DNA from: a bacterium
GTDB lineage: Bacteria > SAR324 > XYD2-FULL-50-16
Direction: 5' to 3'
Length of the DNA stretch: 64,000 nucleotides
Assembly: GCA_018829445.1 (NCBI GenBank)
Contig: JAHJTV010000043.1
Span: 1-64,000 of the forward strand
Made by a program: the position numbers and the translations under genes. The notes beneath the pieces were generated by a model, which did not search any database, was not told the origin of the DNA, and was given only the letters and a program-made list of their open reading frames with translations. Positions 26,249 through 35,978 of the stretch are shown here, one piece after another. How positions within the stretch are numbered: the stretch's first letter is position 1; each line of letters begins with the position of its first letter.

Positions 26249-26705
26249 CAAGTATAAGCTGGCCGACTACCCTCAGATCAAAATCGTTCTGAACCACGAT
26301 CTTTTTTTATCCCTGGAGTGTTTCCGGCATCATGCGAAAATCTCCTGTTTGCAGCATACGTTGGAGGTGGCTGAATTGACGTTCAAGATAACAAGAAGAT
26401 TGGGATTGGATTATGTATCAGCCACCCGCGGGGCATTATTGCATGATTTTTATCTTTATGATTGGCACAAAGACAGCCCGGGTCTTCATGGATTCAAGCA
26501 TCCGGCTATCGCTCTCAGGAACGCAAAGCAGGTTTTTGACCTTAATCCGGTTGAAGAAAACGCCATTCTCAGACATATGTGGCCCCTCACCCCACTTCCT
26601 CCCAGGTATCCTGAGTCCGTCATAGTATCATTGGCCGATAAGACTGTATCTATTCGGGATTATGGTTATATTTTTCTAAAACACCCGGCTTTTTCCATGT
26701 CATAA
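26241..26705 (+). CDS. HD-domain phosphohydrolase-like protein
   Basis: The 154-residue protein has the metal-binding residues of the HD fold: His in CLQHTLEVAE, the HD pair in GALLHDFYLYDW, and later His/Asp residues in HMWPL and SLADKT. These enzymes hydrolyse phosphate esters of nucleotides or related molecules. The ATG overlaps the end of the membrane protein gene by 8 bp, so the two are translationally coupled. The substrate is unknown. The pairing with a CmpB-like membrane protein under a TetR regulator suggests one small pathway. Confidence 0.8.
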   Translation: MINKYKLADYPQIKIVLNHDLFLSLECFRHHAKISCLQHTLEVAELTFKITRRLGLDYVSATRGALLHDFYLYDWHKDSPGLHGFKHPAIALRNAKQVFDLNPVEENAILRHMWPLTPLPPRYPESVIVSLADKTVSIRDYGYIFLKHPAFSMS

Positions 26706-26876
26706 AAAAAACAGTAATTGTGAAGCCTTATATTTAATTTAAGCTGAGAAACAATATTGTTAATCATTCGAGATTAGAAAGGGCCACCTTGACACTGATC
26801 AGACAAGGGCCTATCATTATTCTTTGATGATAGTGCTGAAATGGATGTCAGTAAACATACAACATGGAGTTAAGGT

Positions 26877-27878
26877 GTGATTGAAGAAATATTGCCAAAT
26901 ATATACCGTATAGAAGTTCCCCTACCTGCAAATCCTCTAAAATCGGTGAATTCCTACTTATTGACCTCGGAAACAAGAAACCTTGTTATTGATACCGCTT
27001 TCAATCAACCTGAGTGTCTGGAAGTGTTATCACAGGCATATGAAGAAATGCAAATTGATCTGGATAAAACAGATTTTTTCTCCAGCCATCTTCACGCGGA
27101 TCACCAGGGATTGATTGCTACTTTTGCCAGGCCCGGCGCCAAAACTTACATGGGAAAAGTGGATGCCCTGCGAGTTGAAGATCAAAGCGGTTGGAAAAAA
27201 ATGTTGAAATATGCCTCCATGTCCGGATTCTCACGTGAAGCTCTGCAATCAGCAGTCAAAAATCATCCCGGACATAAGCACGGACCGGAACGATCAGTTG
27301 AATGGGATCATGTCGGGGAAGGGGATATAATAACAATCGGCGACTATACGCTAAAATGTCTGGAAACACCCGGACATACCTGGGGGCACATCTGCCTCTA
27401 TGAACCCCATCAAAAGATTGTCTTCTCGGGAGATCATATTTTAGGCGATATTACGCCCAATATCCAGGTTTGGAGTCTGGACGATGATCCCTTGAAAAGT
27501 TATATGGAAAGTCTTACAAAGATTGCTGCCCTGGATGTCAAGCTTGTTCTGCCGGGCCACCGAAGCCTGATCCATGATTGCCGAAAAAGAGTAGACGAGT
27601 TAATGACTCACCATCTGCATCGTTGTAACGAAGTACTGGATATCCTGAAATCAGGAAGTCAGCACGCAGTTCAAACGGCATCCCGGATGACATGGGATAT
27701 TAAAGCCGAATCCTGGGACCATTTTCCGTTGATGCAGCAATGGTTTGCCACAGGTGAAGCGCTTGCACACTTAAGGTTTCTTGAAAACAAGGGTTTTGTT
27801 TCCCAAGAGATCTCATCAGATGATGTCCTACTCTATTCACTGGTTACCGGCCAGGGGATACTCCACTCAATGAACTAA
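26877..27878 (+). CDS. MBL-fold metallo-hydrolase
   Basis: The 333-residue protein belongs to the metallo-beta-lactamase fold. The dinuclear metal site is visible as SSHLHADHQG, the later His in GHTWGHI, the Asp in FSGDHIL and His in LPGHRS. The extra C-terminal part (about 230-333) resembles the winged-helix tail found in the LACTB2-like branch. It is probably a cytosolic thioester or phosphoester hydrolase; the substrate is not evident. The start is GTG 26877 after a GGAGTTAAG site. It converges with argG. Confidence 0.82.
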   Translation: MIEEILPNIYRIEVPLPANPLKSVNSYLLTSETRNLVIDTAFNQPECLEVLSQAYEEMQIDLDKTDFFSSHLHADHQGLIATFARPGAKTYMGKVDALRVEDQSGWKKMLKYASMSGFSREALQSAVKNHPGHKHGPERSVEWDHVGEGDIITIGDYTLKCLETPGHTWGHICLYEPHQKIVFSGDHILGDITPNIQVWSLDDDPLKSYMESLTKIAALDVKLVLPGHRSLIHDCRKRVDELMTHHLHRCNEVLDILKSGSQHAVQTASRMTWDIKAESWDHFPLMQQWFATGEALAHLRFLENKGFVSQEISSDDVLLYSLVTGQGILHSMN

Positions 27879-27897
27879 CCAGCAGCGAGAATAGTCA

Positions 27898-27915
27898 GGG
27901 GAATATTACTTCCCC
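27898..27915. terminator. Short hairpin between convergent genes
   Basis: GGGGAA / TTCCCC pair around a 6-nt loop midway between the MBL hydrolase and argG. No long T-run, so terminator function is only likely by position. Confidence 0.35.
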
Positions 27916-27987
27916 CTTGTCACGCAGTCGGTTTATCCGAAATACTTTGTTACAGGCTATCTTAACTTGACCAACTCAAACCGATTA

Positions 27988-29223
27988 TTACTGTACCGGT
28001 TTCCTCTTCGTTTTCATGATGGCAGCATGGGCTTTCAAGCGAATGGCGTTGGTCTTGATAAAACCTGCGGAATCCTGCTGGTCAAAGCCTCCTTCAATAT
28101 GCATACTGGAAAGTTTTTCATCATAGAGAGAGGTTGAGGATTCTCGAGCGGTGACATAAGCATTTCCTTTGTAGAGCTTCAAATATACTTTCCCGTCAAT
28201 TACTTCCTGGCTTTTGTCAATTGCCGCCATTAGAAACTCCATTTCGGGGCTGAACCAGTATCCGTAGTAAATAATCTCCGAAATCTTGGCTGTCAGCATG
28301 TTGCGCAGTCTCATCACTTCCCTGTCCATGGCAATTCCTTCAATATCCATATGAGCGACATGAAGAATGGTTCCACCAGGTGTTTCATAAATACCGCGGG
28401 ATTTGATTCCCACATATCTATTTTCCACCATATCCATCCTACCAATACCATTTTCCATACCTACCTTATTAAGATAGGTAAACAACTCCAACGGTTTGGT
28501 TTCGACGATGCCGTCATCCAGATTTTCCACACAAACAGGGATACCGTCCTTAAACTCCAGCATGATTTTTGTTGCCGTATCCGGAGCGTTTTCGGGAGAA
28601 ACCGTTTTGGAGTAGACATCCTCTTCAGCTTCATAAAGCGGATCTTCCAGTATTCCCGCTTCATGGCTGATGTGGAAAAGATTGTCATCTTCGCTGTAAG
28701 GCTTAGATTTTGTGGCCTTAACTTCAATATTATATTTTTTGGCATAGGCGATCATCTCATCCCGTCCTTTAAACTCGTCCAGGAACTCTTTCATCTTCCA
28801 GGGAGCAAGAACCTTGATTTCAGGGTTGAGAGCGTAGTACGCCAGTTCAAAACGAACCTGGTCGTTTCCTTTACCCGTTGCACCGTGGGAGACATATTCG
28901 GCGTTTTCCATGGCGGCAATCTCAATTTGCCGTTTTGAGATAAGTGGTCTGGCCAAAGCAGTTCCCAGCAAATATCGTCCTTCATAGAGTGCATTGGCTT
29001 TGATTGAGGGAAAAATGAAATCCGTAACAAACTCATTCCGAAGGTCTTCGATGTAAACCTTGGATGCGCCTGTTTTTAGAGCTTTCTCTCTGACTTTTTC
29101 AAAATCTTCTTTTTGCCCCAGGTCTGCTACGTACGCGATGACATCAAACCCATTGTTGGCAAGCCATTTCAATATGACGGAAGTATCTAATCCACCACTG
29201 TATGCGAGTACTACTTTCTTCAT
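27988..29223 (-). CDS. argG: Argininosuccinate synthase
   Basis: The 411-residue enzyme joins citrulline and aspartate using ATP in arginine synthesis, in the cytosol. The N-terminal pyrophosphatase loop [15 protein letters not shown], the [12 protein letters not shown] citrulline-binding segment and length all match ArgG. ATG 29223 follows AGGATAAAC. argH and other arginine genes are not in the window, so it is a single-gene unit. Confidence 0.97.
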   Translation of the reverse strand: MKKVVLAYSGGLDTSVILKWLANNGFDVIAYVADLGQKEDFEKVREKALKTGASKVYIEDLRNEFVTDFIFPSIKANALYEGRYLLGTALARPLISKRQIEIAAMENAEYVSHGATGKGNDQVRFELAYYALNPEIKVLAPWKMKEFLDEFKGRDEMIAYAKKYNIEVKATKSKPYSEDDNLFHISHEAGILEDPLYEAEEDVYSKTVSPENAPDTATKIMLEFKDGIPVCVENLDDGIVETKPLELFTYLNKVGMENGIGRMDMVENRYVGIKSRGIYETPGGTILHVAHMDIEGIAMDREVMRLRNMLTAKISEIIYYGYWFSPEMEFLMAAIDKSQEVIDGKVYLKLYKGNAYVTARESSTSLYDEKLSSMHIEGGFDQQDSAGFIKTNAIRLKAHAAIMKTKRKPVQ

Positions 29224-29809
29224 GTCTGTTTATCCTGTTTTACGGTAGCTCGTTAATTTTTTTTATCCGGTGATAGGAGGGGTAATTCCCAGAAACGCTA
29301 ATTTAAGCAAATATACTGTTGGAGCAAGGATAACGGTAGGGCAGGGTTACATCCCCGCCAACACTTTTCAAAAGGCGGCCATGTAACCCCGCCCTACCGT
29401 TTTTAAAATCCGTTTTTTGCACAAAAATGCCCCTAGCAAGGTGCTTATGGGTCTAACTCCCCGTCGAATCGGGAATCTTACATTGATTCATAGCTGGTTG
29501 ATATTATTATGATGTGGCAATACCAATCACATAAGCCTCTATTCAGACTTTCTGCATCTAAAATAGGTAAAACAACTTCCTGTTGTAAATGATAAAAATC
29601 CTGAATTATCTATTTTTTTTTTGATTCCACAGCAGGACATTTTTAATTCACGCCAGTTTATCTGGCAATAGATAAAATAGGGCAAATGAGTCATCCGCTA
29701 AAACCGCAATGCCTGGTGCAGATTCGGAGTTGTATAAGATGGTTGAATCTGTTAACGTTCCCCACGTACCGTCAATGAGTGGTTTTAAACGAAAAAGACA
29801 TAAAAAATA
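29224..29809. other. Divergent intergenic region between argG and the PocR-AraC regulator gene
   Basis: A 586-bp stretch without a convincing gene. It contains the strong palindrome at 29332-29402. A 64-codon minus ORF at 29648-29842 overlaps the regulator start and is not called. Confidence 0.6.
29332..29402. repeat. REP-like palindrome, about 28-bp arms
   Basis: The arms AACGGTAGGGCAGGGTTACAT..CCGCC and the inverse AACGGTAGGGCGGGGTTACAT..CCGCC differ at 3 positions and enclose a 14-nt loop. It is far more GC-rich than its surroundings and sits between two divergent start regions, so it is not a transcription terminator for either. It looks like a mobile REP-type element. Confidence 0.75.
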
Positions 29810-31033
29810 ATGGCAAAATCCAAGATTCCAAATATTTATCAATTACCCCAGGATATTATTGAAAGGATCGAAACAACATTAGCGGTATATTATGACAAAA
29901 CTCGAATTCACTCAATAGTTCTTGATAATCAAGGAGAGGTGGTGAGTGATTCTGGAACTCTTTGGATTTGTGATGGTTTCTACTGCAAACACACCGTCAA
30001 ATGTAAGGAAGAGCATCGTCTGGTTCTCAGGGAATCGTATCGCTTGGGCGGACCGTTTGTGCATCTGTGTCATAAGGATTTTGTAATCTGGGGAGTTTCT
30101 ATCACCCGGGATAACACTATCCTTGGAGGCGTTTTATCGGGATTTGTTCTTTTCGAGCAGCATCAGAATCTTCTGCAGGAGTATTTGTTTGAATTTCCGG
30201 GAATAAACAGGAAAGGAATGTTGATATCATCACAGACGGTTAATAGTGCATCCCAGATGTTGTTTACACTTTTCAAAAAAAACAATCTGTTTGATATTGA
30301 TCTGTTTAAAAAACTCGAAAACCGTGCGCATATTCAAAGAGAGATTGCAGAGAAGATAATCGAGAAAAAGAGCAAGGAGGAATACAGCCGTCATGTTATC
30401 TATCAAAAACAGAACAATTTAATCCAGGCCTTGCAGTTTCTGGAGGTGGAAAAAATCAGAAGTGGACTGAACGACGTATTAAGCGAGATTTTTCTGGAAG
30501 GGATAAACAATATCAGCCTATTGAAATTTCGTATGCTGGAATTGTTTGTCCTGATTTCCAGAACCATGTTGGAGATCGGTGGAAATATTGAAGAGTATTA
30601 TCATTTAACCAGCCAATATACAAAAAATACTGAGGATCTAGATGATATTTACTCATTTTCCCTGTGGTTGACAGCAATCTTAAACGATTTCATTGCAACA
30701 GTTACGACGACTCGCAAGAAGCTGGGAACTATCAATCGTGCCATCGATTATATTAAGAATAACCTGGACAAAAAACTGGTGTTGTCAGAAGTTGCACTGC
30801 TGGCTGCCATGTCAGAATCACGATTTTCTATTGCCTTCAAAATGGAGACTGGGCTCTCCTTTTCCGAATTTGTGAATATTACCAGGGTTGAGAACGCCAA
30901 GAAACTGATTCTGGAAAAGAAACTGACCTTTGTGGAGATAACAACCAAACTCGGTTTTTTCGATCAAAGTTACTTTACCAAGATTTTTAAAAAATATACC
31001 GGCAAGACTCCCCGACAATTTAGTACCTTATAA
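29810..31033 (+). CDS. PocR-domain AraC-family transcriptional activator
   Basis: The 407-residue protein has an N-terminal PocR ligand-sensing domain (about 10-165; the cysteine-bearing WICDGFYCKHTVKCKEEHRLVL segment in outline and SGFVLFE) and a C-terminal AraC double helix-turn-helix (about 305-405; EVALLAAMSESRFSIAFK and TKLGFFDQSYFTKIFKKYTG). PocR domains sense small hydrocarbon derivatives such as propanediol or related compounds in characterised cases. It is the first gene of the corrinoid/glycyl-radical locus and the likely activator of it. The ribosome site is weak. Confidence 0.9.
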   Translation: MAKSKIPNIYQLPQDIIERIETTLAVYYDKTRIHSIVLDNQGEVVSDSGTLWICDGFYCKHTVKCKEEHRLVLRESYRLGGPFVHLCHKDFVIWGVSITRDNTILGGVLSGFVLFEQHQNLLQEYLFEFPGINRKGMLISSQTVNSASQMLFTLFKKNNLFDIDLFKKLENRAHIQREIAEKIIEKKSKEEYSRHVIYQKQNNLIQALQFLEVEKIRSGLNDVLSEIFLEGINNISLLKFRMLELFVLISRTMLEIGGNIEEYYHLTSQYTKNTEDLDDIYSFSLWLTAILNDFIATVTTTRKKLGTINRAIDYIKNNLDKKLVLSEVALLAAMSESRFSIAFKMETGLSFSEFVNITRVENAKKLILEKKLTFVEITTKLGFFDQSYFTKIFKKYTGKTPRQFSTL

Positions 31034-31307
31034 GTTATGTTCTGCATTTTTTGGCAGTTAATACTTAAAAGTATTTATTCACTCTGTCTGGGCTGCAAAT
31101 TGAAAGATTATTACCAAAATAAAAAGGTATAGTCCTATAATCCCCTGTTTTCGGCTTCTATAATTCCTACCAACAGCCAAGCTAAATAATTTTCAGGTAG
31201 AAGCGGTTTTGCCGTTTTTGAAGAGATTGACTTATTGGGCAGAAACTGCGAGCTGTCAATCTATAACTATTGACAGACACTTAATTTCATTTTTTTAGAG
31301 GTGTATT

Positions 31308-31940
31308 ATGGCATTACTACAAGAAATTTCGGAATATATCCAACAGGGTGATATGAATGAGGTCAGCAAACTCACCTCAATGGCCCTGCAACAGAATTTC
31401 AACCCCCAGGAAATCATAGATAATGGTCTTATCGTTGGAATGTCTGCTATTGGAGAGCGTTTTAAAAGAAATGAGGTCTTTGTTCCTGAGATGCTGATTG
31501 CCGCCAGAGCCATGAACAAAGCCCTCGAAATCCTTGAACCCAAAATGGTAAATGCCAAGATTAAAAAAACTGGAACTCTGGTAATCGGCACAGTTGAGGG
31601 CGATCTTCATGATATTGGAAAAAATCTGATTGGAATAATGTTCAAGGGCGCCGGTTTTAATGTTATCGACCTGGGGATTGATGTCTCTGCTGAACGTTTT
31701 CTGGAATCTGCCGTGGATCATAAAGCTGATTTTGTCGGAATTTCTGCGCTGCTCACTACTACCATGGTCAACATGGAGAAAACCATAAAGGAGCTGCGGG
31801 CTAACAACATAACAACCAAGGTCCTGGTAGGTGGTGCTCCCCTGACCGAGAAATTCGCTCATGAGATCGGAGCTGATGGCTACGCCCCGGATGCCGCTTC
31901 GGCAGTAGGTGTCGCCAAATCCTTGATGAATTCCCGTTAA
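31308..31940 (+). CDS. Corrinoid (B12-binding) methyltransferase protein, MtbC/MtmC type
   Basis: The 210-residue protein has an N-terminal helical cap (about 1-85) and a C-terminal cobalamin-binding Rossmann domain. His101 in EGDLHDIGKNL is the lower axial cobalt ligand (DxHxxG motif). It carries methyl groups between a substrate-specific methyltransferase and an acceptor-side enzyme. A substrate methyltransferase of the MttB type is not beside it; the URO-D protein two genes down may act as the partner. The ribosome site is AGAGGTG before ATG 31308. Confidence 0.93.
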   Translation: MALLQEISEYIQQGDMNEVSKLTSMALQQNFNPQEIIDNGLIVGMSAIGERFKRNEVFVPEMLIAARAMNKALEILEPKMVNAKIKKTGTLVIGTVEGDLHDIGKNLIGIMFKGAGFNVIDLGIDVSAERFLESAVDHKADFVGISALLTTTMVNMEKTIKELRANNITTKVLVGGAPLTEKFAHEIGADGYAPDAASAVGVAKSLMNSR

Positions 31941-32116
31941 ACAAGTGTCATGGTTATTAGGCTTTTATTTTGACCCGGAAAGGGTGGTGGGTTGATCATC
32001 TGCTCTTCAAATTCGCTTCATCCCGGAGTAAACCCGGAAAACTGTATTGCCATGTTTGAAGCGACCAAGAAATACGGTCTGTATAACCATAATCACTAAC
32101 CTCTACCTGGAGATCC

Positions 32117-33397
32117 ATGCAAAAAGATCCTGAGAACTCGAAACGATACGCTTATTATGTTTTTGGCCTGCTATTCCTGCTGTATATGTTTGATTACATC
32201 GACCGATTGGTGGTTGTTTCCCTCTTTCCCTATATTAAAGAGGATTGGGGGTTAACAGATGCCCAATGCGGCATGTTTGTTTCAACCGTTTACTGGTCCA
32301 TTTTAATCCTGTCGCTTCCCGCCTCTATCCTGGTGGATCGGTGGAGTCGTAGAAAAAGCATTGGAATCATGTCAGTGCTTTGGAGTGTTGCCGCGGTTTC
32401 CTGTGCGTTTACCAACAATTTCAAACAATTGTTCATTGCCAGAACAGCTATCGGTGTCGGTGAAGCCGGATACGCTCCCGGTGGTACCGCTTTGATTTCG
32501 ACCCTGTTTCCTGAAAAGAATCGTGCCAGAATGCTGGGGTTGTGGAATGCCTCCATTCCCTTGGGTAGCGCCCTGGGAATCGGGTTGGGAGCGTTTATTG
32601 CGGAACGATACGGCTGGCGTCATGCGTTTGGTATTATTGCATTGCCCGGTTTACTGGTAGCAATCCTGTTCTTTTTTATCAAAGATTATAAAACCATAGA
32701 ACTCACTAGAAAGGCTGTGGATATAGGGAGCGATCAAACGGTAAAAATGAATGTGCCCGATATCGCCAGACATTTTTTAACAAACAAGACACTAATCTTT
32801 AACAACCTTGCATTTGCTGCCAGTGTATTTTTAACGACGGCGATGATGACCTGGTTACCGACCTATTTTCACAGGGTAAACAATGTACCCATGACGGAAG
32901 CGGGCATCAAAGGTGGCGCCGTGATGTTATTGGCAATCGTGGGAGCGCCTTTAGGAGGATACCTGGCTGACAAGTGGTATGTCCGAAGGAAAACCGCCCG
33001 TCTTATCTTCCCTGCGCTGACCTCATTCTCATCTGCAATTTTCCTTTTTATCGCCTTCACTTTTTTTAAGGGCAATCTGCAATTCACCATCCTGATTTTA
33101 AATGGTATTTTAATTGTCGGGTTCGTTCCGGCTGCTGTCGCTGTCACTCAAGACGTTGTTCATCCGGGATTGAGAGCTGTTTCCCTAAGTCTGAATGTGA
33201 TTATTCAACATATTCTGGGGAGTTCCACCGCGCCGATCGTAATTGGAGCGTTATCAGATGCCTATGGCATCGAAACCGCCATGATATTCCTGCCCATCGC
33301 CCCCGTAATAGCAGGAACTCTCTATTTAATTGCTTCCCGGTTTTACCTGGCAGATCTGAACAGGGTGCAAAATGAGATCAGCCATTTGGCCAATTAA
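32117..33397 (+). CDS. MFS transporter
   Basis: The 426-residue protein has about 12 membrane helices and the inner-loop A motif between helices 2 and 3 (DRWSRRKSIG), with GVGEAGYAPGGTALIS in helix 4 as in spinster-like and organic-anion MFS carriers. It would import or export the locus substrate across the inner membrane. ATG 32117 follows CTGGAGATCC. It sits between the corrinoid protein and the URO-D fusion, all on the same strand, 33 bp before the latter, which supports joint expression. Confidence 0.9.
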   Translation: MQKDPENSKRYAYYVFGLLFLLYMFDYIDRLVVVSLFPYIKEDWGLTDAQCGMFVSTVYWSILILSLPASILVDRWSRRKSIGIMSVLWSVAAVSCAFTNNFKQLFIARTAIGVGEAGYAPGGTALISTLFPEKNRARMLGLWNASIPLGSALGIGLGAFIAERYGWRHAFGIIALPGLLVAILFFFIKDYKTIELTRKAVDIGSDQTVKMNVPDIARHFLTNKTLIFNNLAFAASVFLTTAMMTWLPTYFHRVNNVPMTEAGIKGGAVMLLAIVGAPLGGYLADKWYVRRKTARLIFPALTSFSSAIFLFIAFTFFKGNLQFTILILNGILIVGFVPAAVAVTQDVVHPGLRAVSLSLNVIIQHILGSSTAPIVIGALSDAYGIETAMIFLPIAPVIAGTLYLIASRFYLADLNRVQNEISHLAN

Positions 33398-33429
33398 TAA
33401 CAAGTTCACTTATATTCTACAAATAAGGC

Positions 33430-35052
33430 ATGGAAGGAAAAGAACTGATAAAAGCGGCAATTGCTCTTAAGAAAACCGAGCGTGTTCCCTGGGTACCTTT
33501 TGTAGGATGTCATGGCGGATCACTGATTGGAGTTAACGCCACCGATTATCTAAAGTCGGAAAAACATATTATTCAGGGCACAGAAGAAGCAATTAAACGT
33601 TACCAACCGGATGGAATTCCCATCGTTTTTGATCTGCAAATTGAAGCTGAGATCTTGGGGTGTGACTTGCTCTGGGCGGATGAAAATCCTCCGGCGGTAT
33701 CCAGTCATCCCCTGGCCAATGGGAAGCTTTTGGCAGATCTAAAGATCCCTCAGTCTTCAGATGGTCGCTTGCCGATAGTTCTTAATGCAACCCGGGTTTT
33801 AAGGAAGCGCTACCCGGATTTGGCGCTTTATGGATTGATCACGGGGCCTTTCACTCTGGCACTTCATTTGTGCGGGTCCGATATATTTATGCAGTTGTAT
33901 CAGGATGAACAGGGAGTAAAAGAGGTCCTTGAATTCTGCAAACAGGTCTGCCTCGCCATGTCGGAATACTACATAGATGCTGGATGCGACATCATTGCCG
34001 TTGTGGACCCCATGACCAGTCAAATCGGTCCAAAACACTTTAAGCAATTCATTACCGATCCGATGAAAGAGATTTTCGCATTTATAAAAGAGAAACAAAC
34101 GCTGAGTTCTTTTTTTGTCTGTGGCCATGCACAGCAAAACATTGAAGCCATGTGTGATTGCAATCCAGATAATATTTCGGTGGACGAGAATATACCCCTG
34201 GAATATGTCCGGGACATCTGTCTTGCAAGAAACATCAGTTTTGGGGGTAACCTGCAGTTAACCATGGTACTTCTCCTGGGAAACGAAAACGATGCCATGC
34301 TAAATGCCCAGGACTGTGTCAATTCCAGCGGCGGTAAAGGATTTATCCTTGCTCCCGGTTGTGACTTACCCTACTCTACTCCCCCGAAAAATATTCAGGC
34401 TGTTACTGAGTATCTTCGTGATCCCTACCAGCGGGAGGTTGCTCTCACAATTCAGGATCATGAAAAAGCTTCGGATAGCCTTGACATGAGCGAATATGGG
34501 AAAACGGATAAGATCATCATTGATATTATCACCCTGGATTCCGAATCTTGTGCGCCTTGTCAATACATGGTCGAATCGGTACAACGGGTAATTCCTCAAT
34601 TCAAACACATTGTTGAGTGGCGGGAACATAAAATAAAATATCGTGAATCCCTTAAATTCATGGCTTCGTTAATGGTGAAGAATATACCAACCATCTGTAT
34701 TGACGGAAAAATTACGTTTGTCTCCCGTATCCCTCCCCAAGATGAACTCATTGCCGCCATTCAAAAACGGATATTTGAGAAATTAAATTATAAAATTAAG
34801 CTTAAAAAAGGCTCCTTACTGGTTTTCGGCAAAGATGCCAGTGAGTGTGAGAAAATCACGCCCAATGTAGAGCAGGCCATTAACGAATTAGGAGCCGATG
34901 TTAGTATCCAATATATAACGGATGAGAAAGAGATTCTGTCATACGGCATAGCTGTCACTCCAGCTGTTATGACGGCCAGATACAAGGTCAAATCCGAAGG
35001 AATCGTGCCTTCCATAACTGTTATCAAAGAATGGATCAAAGAAATTCACTAA
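33430..35052 (+). CDS. URO-D methyltransferase-like protein with two C-terminal thioredoxin-like domains
   Basis: Residues 1-340 form a uroporphyrinogen decarboxylase-type barrel as in MtaA/MtbA and related corrinoid methyltransferases. The usual zinc motif HxC is altered: FFVCGHAQ keeps the Cys (231) but has Phe where His is expected and a His at 233; the distal Cys311 (PGCDLPYSTPP) is kept. Residues 360-450 form a thioredoxin-like domain with CAPC at 374-377, and 460-540 a second small one like redox-active disulfide proteins, where CxxC has become ASEC. The fusion suggests redox-linked methyl or thiol chemistry. The end overlaps the CobW-like start by 22 bp. Confidence 0.82.
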   Translation: MEGKELIKAAIALKKTERVPWVPFVGCHGGSLIGVNATDYLKSEKHIIQGTEEAIKRYQPDGIPIVFDLQIEAEILGCDLLWADENPPAVSSHPLANGKLLADLKIPQSSDGRLPIVLNATRVLRKRYPDLALYGLITGPFTLALHLCGSDIFMQLYQDEQGVKEVLEFCKQVCLAMSEYYIDAGCDIIAVVDPMTSQIGPKHFKQFITDPMKEIFAFIKEKQTLSSFFVCGHAQQNIEAMCDCNPDNISVDENIPLEYVRDICLARNISFGGNLQLTMVLLLGNENDAMLNAQDCVNSSGGKGFILAPGCDLPYSTPPKNIQAVTEYLRDPYQREVALTIQDHEKASDSLDMSEYGKTDKIIIDIITLDSESCAPCQYMVESVQRVIPQFKHIVEWREHKIKYRESLKFMASLMVKNIPTICIDGKITFVSRIPPQDELIAAIQKRIFEKLNYKIKLKKGSLLVFGKDASECEKITPNVEQAINELGADVSIQYITDEKEILSYGIAVTPAVMTARYKVKSEGIVPSITVIKEWIKEIH

Positions 35053-35978
35053 ACAGTATCCCTTTCGTCTTGGTTACGGGATTCCTGGGAAGCGGGAAAA
35101 CAACTCTTCTGAAGCGTTTTCTGAATGCCCATGCGGATGAATGGAAAATAGCCGTCATTCAAAATGAGTTTGCCAACGCCAATGTTGATGGCCAGGAATT
35201 AAAAGAATCCGGGAAAACCTTTAAAATAGTAGAAATAAACAAAGGCTCGGTGTTTTGTGTCTGCCTGCTATCCAGCTTTGTTCACTCCCTGGCTGATCTG
35301 ATAGAATCATACCAACCGGATGTTATCATATTGGAAGCCACAGGTTTGGCCGATCCCATTGCAATCGGCCAACTTCTTTCAGCAAAAGAACTTAATGAAA
35401 AACTATACCTGGCCCATGTCTGGTGTGTTGTCGATTCAACCTCCTTCCTCGACTTGGAGCCCCGGGTTCAACGGATGACACATCAAGTACGAATCGCCGA
35501 CACAATTATTCTTAATAAAACAGACGTTGTATCACAGGAACATGTGACCAGAGTGGAAAAAAGAGTAGTCGAGGTAAACTCTCACGCCAATATAATTCGA
35601 GCACGTTTTTGTGAACTGCCTCATGGTATCTTAAATGAAGCGTTCATTCAAAGACCAGATGACAATAAAAATCGATCAAACACACAGGACATTAAACCCC
35701 ATGGTCCGCTATCGGTCTGTTCTGCCGTATTACGAACAACTGAGACTATTTCAAGGAGAAACCTGCAAAACTTTCTGCAACTGTATGAAAAAACCGCATA
35801 TCGTATCAAGGGATATGTCAATTTGACAGATCAAACAATAGTATCTGTACAATCCTGTTTTGGCCAAACTACCCTCCAAACCATCTTGAAAGAACCGGGT
35901 CCCACCGAATTGATCGCCTTGGGACCTCTGATTGACCCTCATGAATTCACAAGAGAGTTTAAAAAGATGACCAGATAA
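35031..35978 (+). CDS. CobW/COG0523-family GTPase, putative metallochaperone
   Basis: The 315-residue protein has the family GTPase motifs: Walker A GFLGSGKTTLL, the NEFANANVDG switch region, LEATGLADP and the guanine motif NKTD. The metal-binding CxCC motif that usually follows the switch (GCxCC) is reduced to FCVCL here, so metal handling may differ. The C-terminal CobW domain (about 215-310) is present. It overlaps the URO-D fusion gene, so it probably supplies or inserts a metal (zinc, cobalt) or matures a partner of this locus. Confidence 0.85.
   Translation: MDQRNSLNSIPFVLVTGFLGSGKTTLLKRFLNAHADEWKIAVIQNEFANANVDGQELKESGKTFKIVEINKGSVFCVCLLSSFVHSLADLIESYQPDVIILEATGLADPIAIGQLLSAKELNEKLYLAHVWCVVDSTSFLDLEPRVQRMTHQVRIADTIILNKTDVVSQEHVTRVEKRVVEVNSHANIIRARFCELPHGILNEAFIQRPDDNKNRSNTQDIKPHGPLSVCSAVLRTTETISRRNLQNFLQLYEKTAYRIKGYVNLTDQTIVSVQSCFGQTTLQTILKEPGPTELIALGPLIDPHEFTREFKKMTR

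Noticed and set aside
28351-28938. 195-codon ORF opposite argG
   Set aside because: Antisense shadow of a fully supported gene.
31229-31250. Sigma-54 promoter before the corrinoid protein gene (TTGGGCAGAAACTGC)
   Set aside because: The GG to GC spacing is 8 or 9, not 10, and the TTGC box is missing.
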